Below are positions 1 through 7,007 of a DNA stretch of 21,063 bases, in pieces; position 1 is the first letter of the stretch, and every line of letters starts with the position of its first letter. The notes under the pieces are model-generated. The model had not been told where the DNA came from and ran no database searches. It saw only the letters and a list, made by a program, of their open reading frames with translations. The stretch comes from Nitrospirota bacterium (GTDB taxonomy: Bacteria; Nitrospirota; Thermodesulfovibrionia; Thermodesulfovibrionales; UBA1546). The stretch covers positions 1-21,063 of the forward strand of contig SCSY01000218.1 in NCBI GenBank assembly GCA_004298625.1, in the 5' to 3' direction. The translations under genes were made by a program, and so were the position numbers.

Positions 1-344
1 TGAGCGCTGCAATCAAGGAGTTCTGGCAGTCGAGAGGCTGTCTTATAGGCTCTCCTACGTTCAACAATCTTATGTACCCGACTATTGCAGAGTTTCTTTA
101 TCACCTGAGGGGATTGAGACCTAAAAACAGGATTGCCGCCGCCTTTGGAAGCTATGGCTGGGGCGGGGGCGCAGTTAAGGAGATATATGAGGAGTTTAAG
201 CGCATGGGGCTTGAGATTGTCGAACCGGGACTGGAGGTTCTTTACAGGCCGTCTTTGGAAGATGAAAATAAGTGTTATGATTTCGGCAGGGATTTCGCAA
301 GGAAGGTTAAAGAATACCATAAAAAGTTTGAAAAGGCTGATTGA
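1..344 (+). CDS. Flavo-diiron protein (FprA-type A flavoprotein), C-terminal end only
   Basis: The reading frame is open from base 3, so the gene starts upstream of the window; 113 residues are visible. They form the second half of a flavodoxin-like FMN-binding domain: the stretch GSPTFNNLMYPT (around bases 45-83) is the loop seen in flavodoxin domains of flavo-diiron proteins, and AAFGSYGWGGGAV (around 141-179) is the second FMN loop typical of FprA/NorV-type enzymes. The family couples an N-terminal beta-lactamase-fold diiron centre, not visible here, to this flavodoxin domain and reduces O2 to water or NO to N2O in the cytoplasm. The stop lies 16 bases before the octaheme cytochrome gene, so the two are probably co-transcribed. 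A stand-alone flavodoxin cannot be excluded because the diiron half is outside the window, but the loop sequences favour FprA. Confidence 0.85.
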   Translation, partial: SAAIKEFWQSRGCLIGSPTFNNLMYPTIAEFLYHLRGLRPKNRIAAAFGSYGWGGGAVKEIYEEFKRMGLEIVEPGLEVLYRPSLEDENKCYDFGRDFARKVKEYHKKFEKAD

Positions 345-360
345 ATCAGAGGGAGGCTGT

Positions 361-1893
361 ATGCGGCGTCTTATATATTTTTCAGTCATTGTGTTTACGC
401 TCTTTTCCTCTGTTGCATTTGCATCCGAAGGGTCTGAGGCTCTAACGGATAATTCGAGGATAAGCCCTCAGAGCCAGGCATGTATCGGATGCCATAGGAC
501 ATATACGCCCGGCATTGTGGAAGACTGGCTGGCGAGCAGGCATTCAAAGACTACTCCTGCCGAGGCAATTAAAAAACCCGCCCTTCAAAGAAGGGTTTCC
601 GCAGATAGCATCAGCGGTGGGTTGTCTGAATATGTTGTGGGCTGTTATGAATGCCACAGCCTGAACCCGGAAAGGCATAAAGATAATTTTCAGCACATGG
701 GATACAAGATTAATGTTGTTGTTTCTCCGAATGATTGCAATGCCTGTCATCCTGTTGAGGTAAAACAATATTCGGAAAGCAAAAAGGCTCATGCAGTGAA
801 GAACCTTTTGAGCAACCCTGTTTACCATACGCTGGTGGATGTTGTTAACGGTGTTAAGACCATTGAGAACGGGAAAATAATATCAGCCAAACCTACGGAA
901 GCAACCCTCCATGATACATGTCTCGGATGCCACGGCACAAAGGTGGAGGTGAAGGGTCTGAAGAAGATCTTCACAAAGATGGGCGAGATAACAGTGCCTG
1001 ACCTTACGAACTGGCCCAATCAGGGAGTAGGAAGGGAGAACCCCGATGAAAGTCGCGGGACATGCACTGCATGCCATGCAAGACACGCTTTTTCAATCGA
1101 GGTGGCGAGGAAGCCGTATACCTGCAGCCAATGTCATCTCGAACCCGATGTGCCTGCATGGAATGTATATAAAGAAAGCAAGCACGGCAATATTTATTCG
1201 TCAAAAGGGGATGAGTGGAATTTCAGCAAGGTCCCGTGGGAAATAGGGAAGGACTTTAAGTCGCCGACCTGCGCAACATGCCATAACAGCCTTATCGTAT
1301 CTCCTGACGGCAGCAAGCTTGCCGAAAGGAACCATGATTTCGGCGCACGTTTATGGGTGAGGGTATTCGGCCTCATTTACAGTCATCCGCAGCCGAGGTC
1401 GGGGAATACAACGATAATCAGGAATAAGGATGGTTTGCCGCTGCCGACCACCTTTACAGGAGAACCTGCATCAGAGTTTCTGATTGATGCATCGGAGCAG
1501 GACAGGAGACTGGACATAATGAAGAGCGTTTGTAAGGGATGCCACAGTTCCAGTTGGACCGACGGTCATTTTGCAAAACTCGAAAATACAATAAAAGAGA
1601 CGAATGAGATGACCCTTGCGGCCACGAAACTTATGGTTGAGGCATGGGGAAAGGGAATCGAGGACAAGACAAATCCTTTTGACGAACCTATCGAGCAGCT
1701 GTGGATAAAGCAGTGGCTGTTTTATTCAAACTCTGTCAGATATGCCTCTGCAATGACAGGCGCGCCGGACTATGCCGCATTTAAACTCGGCTGGTGGGAG
1801 TTGACGAATAATCTTATGATGATGAGAGACGCCATAGATATTAAGGGGCAAGTAGGAAAGAAAAGCAGCCCCAAGACTATTAAAAAGAAATGA
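361..1893 (+). CDS. Octaheme c-type cytochrome of the hydroxylamine oxidoreductase (HAO) family
   Basis: This 510-residue protein has a Sec signal peptide (hydrophobic core at residues 4-20, cleavage probably after AFA at 19-21) and exactly eight CxxCH heme motifs, at residues 41, 95, 126, 187, 235, 255, 304 and 391. The close pair CTACH/CSQCH at 235-259, followed by an ESKHG segment (residues 272-276), is characteristic of HAO rather than of the OTR/ONR octaheme family. HAO enzymes interconvert hydroxylamine, NO and nitrite in the periplasm. The oxidative enzymes carry a tyrosine after heme 8 that cross-links to the catalytic heme; here no tyrosine occurs between residues 396 and 454, so a reductive role (nitrite or hydroxylamine reduction) is more likely. 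The start at 361 is chosen because GGGAGG lies 4 bases upstream and a signal peptide follows; the longer frame from 133 only overlaps the flavo-diiron gene. Its downstream partner is a HEAT protein; no quinol-oxidising NapC/NrfH-type gene is visible. Confidence 0.93.
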   Translation: MRRLIYFSVIVFTLFSSVAFASEGSEALTDNSRISPQSQACIGCHRTYTPGIVEDWLASRHSKTTPAEAIKKPALQRRVSADSISGGLSEYVVGCYECHSLNPERHKDNFQHMGYKINVVVSPNDCNACHPVEVKQYSESKKAHAVKNLLSNPVYHTLVDVVNGVKTIENGKIISAKPTEATLHDTCLGCHGTKVEVKGLKKIFTKMGEITVPDLTNWPNQGVGRENPDESRGTCTACHARHAFSIEVARKPYTCSQCHLEPDVPAWNVYKESKHGNIYSSKGDEWNFSKVPWEIGKDFKSPTCATCHNSLIVSPDGSKLAERNHDFGARLWVRVFGLIYSHPQPRSGNTTIIRNKDGLPLPTTFTGEPASEFLIDASEQDRRLDIMKSVCKGCHSSSWTDGHFAKLENTIKETNEMTLAATKLMVEAWGKGIEDKTNPFDEPIEQLWIKQWLFYSNSVRYASAMTGAPDYAAFKLGWWELTNNLMMMRDAIDIKGQVGKKSSPKTIKKK

Positions 1894-1911
1894 TTAAAAA
1901 CAAGGAGCTTC

Positions 1912-2559
1912 TTGAAAGAAAAACTAAAAAAATTGTTAGCGGAACAGGACTACGATGGATTAATTAAGCTCTCATACCGTGAGGGCAGAATACTCAGCGC
2001 CCTTATATCCCTGACTTATGATAAAAAAAGCCTCATAGCATGGCGGGCTATAGAGGCTGTCGGCCTAATATCCCGGGAAATAGCAAAGACAAAGCCTGAA
2101 CTTGTCAGGAATACCGTCGGCCGTCTTTTATGGATGATCAGGGATGAGTCGGGCGGGATAGGGTGGAGCTCTCCTGAAATGCTCGGAGAGATTGTAAGAA
2201 ACAACCCTGAACAATTTGCAGATATTGCGCCCATAATAGTCTCCTTCCTCGATGAAGACATGCTGAGCGCCGGGGTGCTCCGGGCTATTGAAAGGATAGG
2301 AGGGAAGGATGCCGAACTTGTCAGGCATTCAGCTCCGTTAATTCTTCCTTACCTCCGTAATCCCGACCCTTTGCTTCGCGGACTTGCCGCATGGGCTATC
2401 GGTTGGATAGGCCCTGCGGAAACTGTAGCGGATCTTGAAAGACTTCAAGGCGACGGCAATAAGATTATTATTTATGACGAAGGGGAGTTGAAGGAAAAGA
2501 CCGTCGGAGAGCTTGCCGGAAGAGCAATAAAAGAGATCAACAGCCTTGCAGGAGGTTGA
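1912..2559 (+). CDS. HEAT-repeat protein, DVU0298-like
   Basis: A 215-residue protein without signal peptide or membrane segments, so probably cytoplasmic. It is built from alpha-helical HEAT-like repeats: helix pairs around residues 30-60 (SLIAWRAIEAVGLIS), 65-90, 100-125 and 140-175 (LLRGLAAWAIGWIG) carry the Ala/Gly-rich pattern of HEAT repeats. The segment RRLLWMIRDESGGIGW-like (about residues 70-86) resembles the DVU0298 family described from sulfate reducers; this family label is from memory. The start is TTG at 1912, preceded by AAGGAG (1902-1907); no ATG or GTG is available in frame nearby. The gene begins 18 bases after the HAO-family stop and is likely co-transcribed. Such proteins are usually scaffolds or maturation factors; a role in assembling or regulating the neighbouring redox proteins is only an inference. 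Confidence 0.8.
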   Translation: MKEKLKKLLAEQDYDGLIKLSYREGRILSALISLTYDKKSLIAWRAIEAVGLISREIAKTKPELVRNTVGRLLWMIRDESGGIGWSSPEMLGEIVRNNPEQFADIAPIIVSFLDEDMLSAGVLRAIERIGGKDAELVRHSAPLILPYLRNPDPLLRGLAAWAIGWIGPAETVADLERLQGDGNKIIIYDEGELKEKTVGELAGRAIKEINSLAGG

Positions 2560-2617
2560 AGGCCGACGGGCGTATGTCCGGCTGCATAGTTGCATAAATT
2601 CTAATATAAAAAATCAA

Positions 2618-2647
2618 TTGACTTATCCATTAATTGTATGTTAAATT
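2618..2647 (+). promoter_or_regulatory. Sigma-70-like promoter for the DsrE-TusA-FadL operon
   Basis: TTGACT at 2618-2623 is followed after 17 bases by TTAAAT (2641-2646), or after 18 bases by TAAATT preceded by TG. The surrounding 2560-2707 gap is AT-rich, unlike the coding DNA, and this is its only good match. It sits about 60 bases upstream of the first gene start. The -10 is only 4/6, so the assignment is moderate. Confidence 0.5.
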
Positions 2648-2707
2648 TTTATAGTATGCGTATTGGAAGGAACTGGAAAATAGACCCTGAAAAGCGAGGT
2701 GATTAAA

Positions 2708-3187
2708 GTGGAAAATAAGAAAAAAAGAATGGCGATCATTGCCTCAAAGGGAACTCTTGATATGGCATATCCTCCGTTGATACTGGCCTCTACTGCTGCA
2801 GCCATGGATGCGGAGGTTGCGATATTTTATACGCTCTACGGAGTGGATATCGTCAATAAAAAGAAGAACCATTCCCTGAAAGTGGCGCCCATCGCTAACC
2901 CCGCCATGCCGTCCCCCGTGCCGTTTCCAAACATATTGGGTGTTCTTCCGGGCATGACTTCTCTGGCTACGATGATGATGAACGGGATGATAAAGAAGAT
3001 TAACTGGCCTTCTATTCCCGAACTCCTTAGTCTATGCACAGAGGCGGGAGTAAGGATGATAGCCTGCACCCCGACACTTGAGATGACAGGCGTCAGCAAG
3101 GCCGACCTTGTCGAAGGGGTAGAGGTGGCAGGAGCTGCAGAGTTTCTTGATTTCGCATTTGATGCAAATATATCGCTGTTTGTATAA
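2708..3187 (+). CDS. DsrE/DsrF/DrsH-like sulfur-relay family protein
   Basis: A 159-residue protein with the Rossmann-like DsrE fold pattern: beta-strand MAIIASKGTLDMAYPP at the N-terminus, a helix LILASTAAAMDA, a second strand VAIFYTLYG, and the C-terminal RMIACTPTLEMTGV strand and turn. Cysteines are at residues 110 and 120; C120, in the strand-end ACTPT motif, is the likely sulfur-binding residue by analogy with the DsrE2 branch. Hydrophobic stretches at about 22-45 and 75-93 could associate with the membrane, as reported for DsrE2 proteins. GTG at 2708 is preferred to the in-frame GTG at 2699 because GAGGTG (2696-2701) lies 6 bases before it. TusA follows 18 bases downstream; DsrE2-TusA pairs act together as sulfane-sulfur carriers in sulfur-oxidising and sulfur-reducing bacteria. 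The substrate here is not determined. Confidence 0.88.
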   Translation: MENKKKRMAIIASKGTLDMAYPPLILASTAAAMDAEVAIFYTLYGVDIVNKKKNHSLKVAPIANPAMPSPVPFPNILGVLPGMTSLATMMMNGMIKKINWPSIPELLSLCTEAGVRMIACTPTLEMTGVSKADLVEGVEVAGAAEFLDFAFDANISLFV

Positions 3188-3205
3188 TGAGGGAGGTGTT
3201 TAAAA

Positions 3206-3442
3206 ATGGCTGATATAAAACCTGACGCAACACTTGATTGTAAGGGAATGAATTGCCCGCTGCCGATTCTCAAAACTAAAAAGGCGATACAGGGGCTGAC
3301 AACGGGACAGGTTCTTTTCCTTGAGGTGACCGATGCAGGTTCAAAATCGGATATCCCGGCGCTCTTAAGAAGAACCGGAGATGAACTTGTCGAAATGAAC
3401 GAGTCTAACGGTGTTTTTAGCTTTACAATAAAAAAGGGATAG
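3206..3442 (+). CDS. tusA: TusA/SirA-family sulfur carrier protein
   Basis: A 78-residue protein, the normal TusA length. It contains the family signature: a short strand (ATLDCKGMNCPLP) with the persulfide-carrying Cys17 in a CPxP motif (residues 17-20), the helix after it (ILKTKKAIQGL), and the VTDAGSKSDIPALL segment at about 41-54 that corresponds to the conserved TDPGSxxDIP region. Cys12 is a second, less conserved cysteine. TusA proteins hand sulfane sulfur between enzymes, either for tRNA thiolation or, when paired with DsrE-type proteins as here, for dissimilatory sulfur metabolism. The strong ribosome binding site GGGAGGTG (3191-3198) and short 18-20 base gaps on both sides place it firmly within this operon. 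The symbol reflects the family, not proof that it is the tRNA-modifying TusA. Confidence 0.92.
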   Translation: MADIKPDATLDCKGMNCPLPILKTKKAIQGLTTGQVLFLEVTDAGSKSDIPALLRRTGDELVEMNESNGVFSFTIKKG

Positions 3443-3462
3443 CAAAAAGAGGAGGAGGTAAA

Positions 3463-4803
3463 ATGAGAAAACTTTTATTGTTCTTGTCTTTGACGTTGCT
3501 TTCGATTTTATTCGCAGGCAATATTGCGCATGCGACAAACGGCTACTTCTCACATGGTTACGGACTTAAGTCAAAGGGAATGGCCGGCGCCACAACCGCA
3601 GTGCCTCAGGATTCAATGGCAGCAGCAACCAACCCGGCAGGTATGGCATTTGTGGGAGAGCGTTTTGACATTGGGGTGGACTGGTTCAGTCCAAAACGCG
3701 AGGCCGAGCGCACCGGCGCCGGAGCGGCGTCCAACATAAACGGAGCGGCTGAAAGCGACAGCAACAACTTTTTCATTCCGGAGCTTGGTTATAACAGGAT
3801 GCTTAATCCCGACACATCTATCGGAATAACTGTTTATGGAAATGGCGGAATGAATACAAATTACCCTAACGGACAGATTACATCCGCTTCGGGAGTCGGC
3901 ACCTGCAATAACTTCCTTACCATGGGCGGCCAGAATACGGCAACAAGTCATAACCTCTTATGCGGCACGAGCAGATTAGGGGTTGACCTTATGCAGCTTG
4001 TTATTGCCCCTACCGTGGCTTATAAGATCACTTCCAACCATGCATTCGGTATTTCCCCATTAATCGGCTATCAGAGGTTCAAGGCAGAAGGCCTTCAGGG
4101 ATTCGCGGCATATTCCGAAGACCGCAATAATCTGACAAACAACGGCTATGATACTGCCAGCGGTATGGGACTGCGCGTAGGCTGGATGGGCAAGATTACA
4201 GACATGGTAACATTGGGAGCTGCTTACTCTACAAAGATTTATATGACGAGATTTGAAAAATACAAAGGCTTGTTTGCCGAGCAGGGCGACTTTGATATGC
4301 CGGAAAATTACAACGCCGGTATTGCAGTCAAGCCTTTTAAGCCTCTTACATTGGCTTTTGATTATCAGCGCATTAACTATTCGGGCGTTCAGGCTGTTGG
4401 AAATTCGAGCAAAAACGGCGGCTCTGCGATAGCAAATACGCTCGGCGGCGACAACGACCGCGGTTTCGGCTGGAGGGACATTGATATCTGGAAACTCGGC
4501 TTGAGTTATCAGGTAACCGATCTGCTGACTTTCCGCGGAGGCTATAGCCACAGCGAAAATCCGATACAGGGGCGCGACGTGACATTCAACATTCTCGCTC
4601 CCGGAGTAATCAAAGAGCACTATACCGCAGGTTTGACCTTCAAGGTGAGCAAAGCTTCCGAATTGACGGTTTCGTATATGCATGCCAAGAATAACTCTGT
4701 GTCGGGCAGCAGTCTCTTTAACGACTTTGGCGTTGCTGCCGGCAATGAAAAAATTAAGATGTATCAGAACTCCCTGGGTCTTGCTTTCGGGATGGCATTT
4801 TAA
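3463..4803 (+). CDS. OmpP1/FadL/TodX-family outer-membrane transport protein
   Basis: A 446-residue protein with a signal peptide (residues 1-24, cleavage after AHA) and a mature N-terminus starting TNGYFSHGYG, the plug-domain start typical of FadL-type channels. The conserved NPAG motif at residues 57-60, alternating amphipathic strands throughout and a terminal phenylalanine support a 14-strand beta-barrel in the outer membrane. FadL-family channels take up hydrophobic compounds by lateral diffusion. Cys148 and Cys167 lie in an extracellular-type loop and could form a disulfide. The ribosome binding site GGAGGAGG (3451-3458) is strong. Being third in an operon with DsrE and TusA proteins suggests that the cargo may be a hydrophobic sulfur compound rather than fatty acids; this is inference from context only. 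Confidence 0.92.
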   Translation: MRKLLLFLSLTLLSILFAGNIAHATNGYFSHGYGLKSKGMAGATTAVPQDSMAAATNPAGMAFVGERFDIGVDWFSPKREAERTGAGAASNINGAAESDSNNFFIPELGYNRMLNPDTSIGITVYGNGGMNTNYPNGQITSASGVGTCNNFLTMGGQNTATSHNLLCGTSRLGVDLMQLVIAPTVAYKITSNHAFGISPLIGYQRFKAEGLQGFAAYSEDRNNLTNNGYDTASGMGLRVGWMGKITDMVTLGAAYSTKIYMTRFEKYKGLFAEQGDFDMPENYNAGIAVKPFKPLTLAFDYQRINYSGVQAVGNSSKNGGSAIANTLGGDNDRGFGWRDIDIWKLGLSYQVTDLLTFRGGYSHSENPIQGRDVTFNILAPGVIKEHYTAGLTFKVSKASELTVSYMHAKNNSVSGSSLFNDFGVAAGNEKIKMYQNSLGLAFGMAF

Positions 4804-4831
4804 CAGCAGATAACTTGTGTTTTAACTTTCT

Positions 4832-4868
4832 ATGGGAGGAGCTGACGCTCCTCCCATTTTTATTTTTT
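4832..4868 (+). terminator. Intrinsic terminator after the FadL-type gene
   Basis: A perfect 11-base-pair stem (4832-4842 with 4847-4857, ATGGGAGGAGC arm) with a TGAC loop is followed by a T-rich run (TTTTATTTTTT). It lies 28 bases after the stop and closes the DsrE-TusA-FadL operon. The T-run ahead and A-poor flank make it directional on the + strand. Confidence 0.93.
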
Positions 4869-4919
4869 GCCGGTATTGTTTGCTGCGCTTTTGCCTTGTC
4901 TTTGTGATACCATAAGTTC

Positions 4920-5960
4920 ATGATAGAGATAGATGGAAGCCTTGGCGAGGGCGGCGGTCAGATATTGAGGACAGCCCTGAGTCTTTCCGGTCTTTTCATG
5001 AAGCCGTTCAGGATATTTAATATCAGGAAAGGCAGAAAAAAATCCGGGCTTATGCCTCAGCATCTGACATGTGTCAGGGCTATGCAGCTTATTTCAGATG
5101 CGGAAGTTACAGGAGGCAAGATAGGCTCGCCGGAGCTTGTGTTTGAGCCCAGGGGCGTTAAGGCTGGAGAATTTTTGTTTGATATAGGAACAGCAGGTTC
5201 GACGTCTCTGGTCCTCCAGACGATTATCCCATCCTTGATTTTTTCAAAAGAAAAGACCTCAATAATTTTGAAGGGAGGCACTCATGTTCCTTTTAGTCCC
5301 TCTTATGATTATATAGCAGGAGTTTTCGCTCCTGTGCTGGCCCAAATAGGCATAAGCATCGAATTGAAAATAGAGTCTTATGGATTTTATCCAAAGGGCG
5401 GAGGAAGGATTAAGGTTGATATTTTTCCTGCCGGAGATATACAACCCTTAAGGGTTGCAGAGAGGGGAGCTATTCCAAGGATAAAGGGATATTCAGGGGC
5501 AGGAAATCTTTCCTCATCAATAGCTGAAAGGCAAAAGAGCGCTGCAATTAAAAAAATACAATCCGGGATAAAAGACCTCGGGCAGCTTATTGATATAGAG
5601 ATATTGAATGTCTCTTCGCCCGGTCAGGGGACCTTTATATTCCTTCATTCAGAGGCGGAAAATGCTGTTGCAGGTTTTACGTCTCTCGGCGAGAGAGGTA
5701 AAAAAGCAGAGGTCGTTGGAGGAGAAGCGGCAGATGAATTTATGGAATATTATTTTACAAATGCAGCCCTTGACAAGCACCTGCCGGATCAGATAGTTTT
5801 ATATCTGTCAATGACAAAAGAAGAATCGCTGTTTACGACTTCCTCCATAACACAGCATCTGATGACAAATTTATCGGTTATAGGTCTGTTCAATGAATTT
5901 CATTATTCAGTTGAGGGAGACATAGGAAAACAGGGGGTGGTAAGATTAAGAAAATGCTGA
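4920..5960 (+). CDS. rtcA: RNA 3'-terminal phosphate cyclase
   Basis: A 346-residue protein, the usual RtcA length. The N-terminal DGSLGEGGGQILRTAL segment (residues 5-20), HLTCVRA (48-54), the GTAGSTSLVLQT region (90-101) and FYPKGGG (156-162) are family hallmarks, and the catalytic histidine that is adenylylated is His313 in the TQHLMTN motif. The enzyme converts RNA 3'-phosphates to 2',3'-cyclic phosphates using ATP. No rtcB ligase or rtcR regulator is visible beside it; instead the gene overlaps rapZ by 7 bases. No Shine-Dalgarno is seen before ATG 4920, and the preceding 50 bases follow directly on the terminator, so a short-leader or leaderless transcript is possible. A paralogous Rcl1/RtcA-like protein without cyclase activity is unlikely because the histidine is kept. 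Confidence 0.95.
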   Translation: MIEIDGSLGEGGGQILRTALSLSGLFMKPFRIFNIRKGRKKSGLMPQHLTCVRAMQLISDAEVTGGKIGSPELVFEPRGVKAGEFLFDIGTAGSTSLVLQTIIPSLIFSKEKTSIILKGGTHVPFSPSYDYIAGVFAPVLAQIGISIELKIESYGFYPKGGGRIKVDIFPAGDIQPLRVAERGAIPRIKGYSGAGNLSSSIAERQKSAAIKKIQSGIKDLGQLIDIEILNVSSPGQGTFIFLHSEAENAVAGFTSLGERGKKAEVVGGEAADEFMEYYFTNAALDKHLPDQIVLYLSMTKEESLFTTSSITQHLMTNLSVIGLFNEFHYSVEGDIGKQGVVRLRKC

Positions 5961-6811
5961 AGCCCACCATAGTCATAATCACCGGTCTTTCAGGCTCGGG
6001 GAAGACAGTGGCCCTGAGGGCGCTGGAAGACATCGGTTTTTTCTGCGTTGACAACCTGCCTGTTACGCTAATCAATCTGTTTGTAGGAAGGCTTGCAAAA
6101 AAGGGTGATATAGCGAAGATAGGCATAGGCATTGACATAAGAGAGCAGGCATTTCTTTCGGGGTCGGATTCAGCGCTTCGGAGCTTAAGGGAAAAATATA
6201 AGACGGAGATCATATTTCTCGATGCGGAAAAGGGCGCTCTCATCAGGAGGTTCAAGGAGACGAGGAGACCGCATCCGTTGTCTGTATCGGGCAAAAGCGA
6301 TCTTGAAAAATCCATAAACAGGGAAAAGGAAATGCTTATGCCCCTGAGGAAAGAAGCCGACAGGATTATAGACACTTCATCCTATACCCCGCATCAACTC
6401 AGGCAGCTTATAATTTCATTATACAGCGGCGCTGCAAAGGGCAGGGCTATGTCGCTTACGCTTATGTCTTTCGGATATAAGTTCGGGGTCCCCCAGAACA
6501 TTGACCTGCTGTTTGACGTCAGGTTCATTCCGAATCCGCACTTTATACCCGAACTCAAAGAGCTTTCGGGCCTTGACAAGCCTGTTCAAAAATTTATCTT
6601 CGGGAAACTCCAGACAAAGGAATTCATGAAGAAACTAAAAGGGCTGCTTGATTTTCTCATCCCGCTTTATATGAAGGAAGGCAAGACTTATCTCACCATC
6701 GGCATCGGCTGCACCGGCGGGAGACATCGCTCGCCGGCTATTGCAGAGAGGATTGCCTCTCTGATAAAAAGGCATCCCGTAGACATCAATATAGTACACA
6801 GGGAGTTATGA
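5954..6811 (+). CDS. rapZ: RapZ/YvcJ family nucleotide- and RNA-binding protein
   Basis: A 285-residue protein of standard family length. The P-loop GLSGSGKT lies at residues 11-18, followed by the conserved FFCVDNLP segment (29-36), a Walker B-like strand ending FLDA (about 88-91), an RRPHPL motif, and the C-terminal signature GCTGGRHRS (252-260) that forms the binding site in the C-terminal domain. In Escherichia coli RapZ controls glucosamine-6-phosphate synthase through small RNAs; in other phyla (YvcJ) it binds nucleotides and signals cell-envelope precursor status, and the exact role varies. The usual neighbours (hprK, ptsN, whiA, yvcK) are absent here; instead it follows rtcA with a 7-base overlap, so its translation is probably coupled to that gene. 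Confidence 0.95.
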   Translation: MLKPTIVIITGLSGSGKTVALRALEDIGFFCVDNLPVTLINLFVGRLAKKGDIAKIGIGIDIREQAFLSGSDSALRSLREKYKTEIIFLDAEKGALIRRFKETRRPHPLSVSGKSDLEKSINREKEMLMPLRKEADRIIDTSSYTPHQLRQLIISLYSGAAKGRAMSLTLMSFGYKFGVPQNIDLLFDVRFIPNPHFIPELKELSGLDKPVQKFIFGKLQTKEFMKKLKGLLDFLIPLYMKEGKTYLTIGIGCTGGRHRSPAIAERIASLIKRHPVDINIVHREL

Positions 6812-6856
6812 GCCGGAATTCCGGGATGGTAAAATTACAATATTGGCTTTTTATTC

Positions 6857-6885
6857 TTGACAATCCCGTTTATCTATCCTATCTT
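6857..6885 (+). promoter_or_regulatory. Consensus sigma-70-type promoter for the DUF3617 gene
   Basis: TTGACA (6857-6862) and TATCTT (6880-6885) are separated by exactly 17 bases. Transcription should start near 6892, leaving a leader of about 115 bases. That leader holds a 7-base inverted repeat (CTTAGTT 6883-6889 with AACTAAG 6902-6908) which overlaps the -10 box and start region, so it could be an operator for a regulator. Confidence 0.75.
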
Positions 6886-7007
6886 AGTTGCGTAGTTTTT
6901 AAACTAAGTCCGCTTGTATAAAGTTCTAAGGGGGAGGTTATGTTTTCAGTATAAGGACGGTGATTTGATTATCTCAATCAATATTTAAATTAAGGGAGGA
7001 TAAAGTG

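Noticed and set aside
133..360. N-terminal extension of the octaheme cytochrome frame back to 133
   Set aside because: It overlaps the flavo-diiron gene in another frame, has no Shine-Dalgarno, and would bury the clear signal peptide that begins at 361.
2560..2605. GCCGAC/GTCCGGC partial hairpin after the HEAT gene
   Set aside because: The stem has a bulge and no T-run, so termination there is not supported.
4060..4683. 207-codon minus-strand frame opposite the FadL-type gene
   Set aside because: The + strand protein is clearly a FadL-family member over this whole stretch; the antisense translation shows no domain or ribosome binding site.
6813..6824. Perfect 12-base palindrome CCGGAATTCCGG just after rapZ
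   Set aside because: There is no loop and no T-run after it, so it is not a convincing intrinsic terminator; it may be chance or a protein-binding site.
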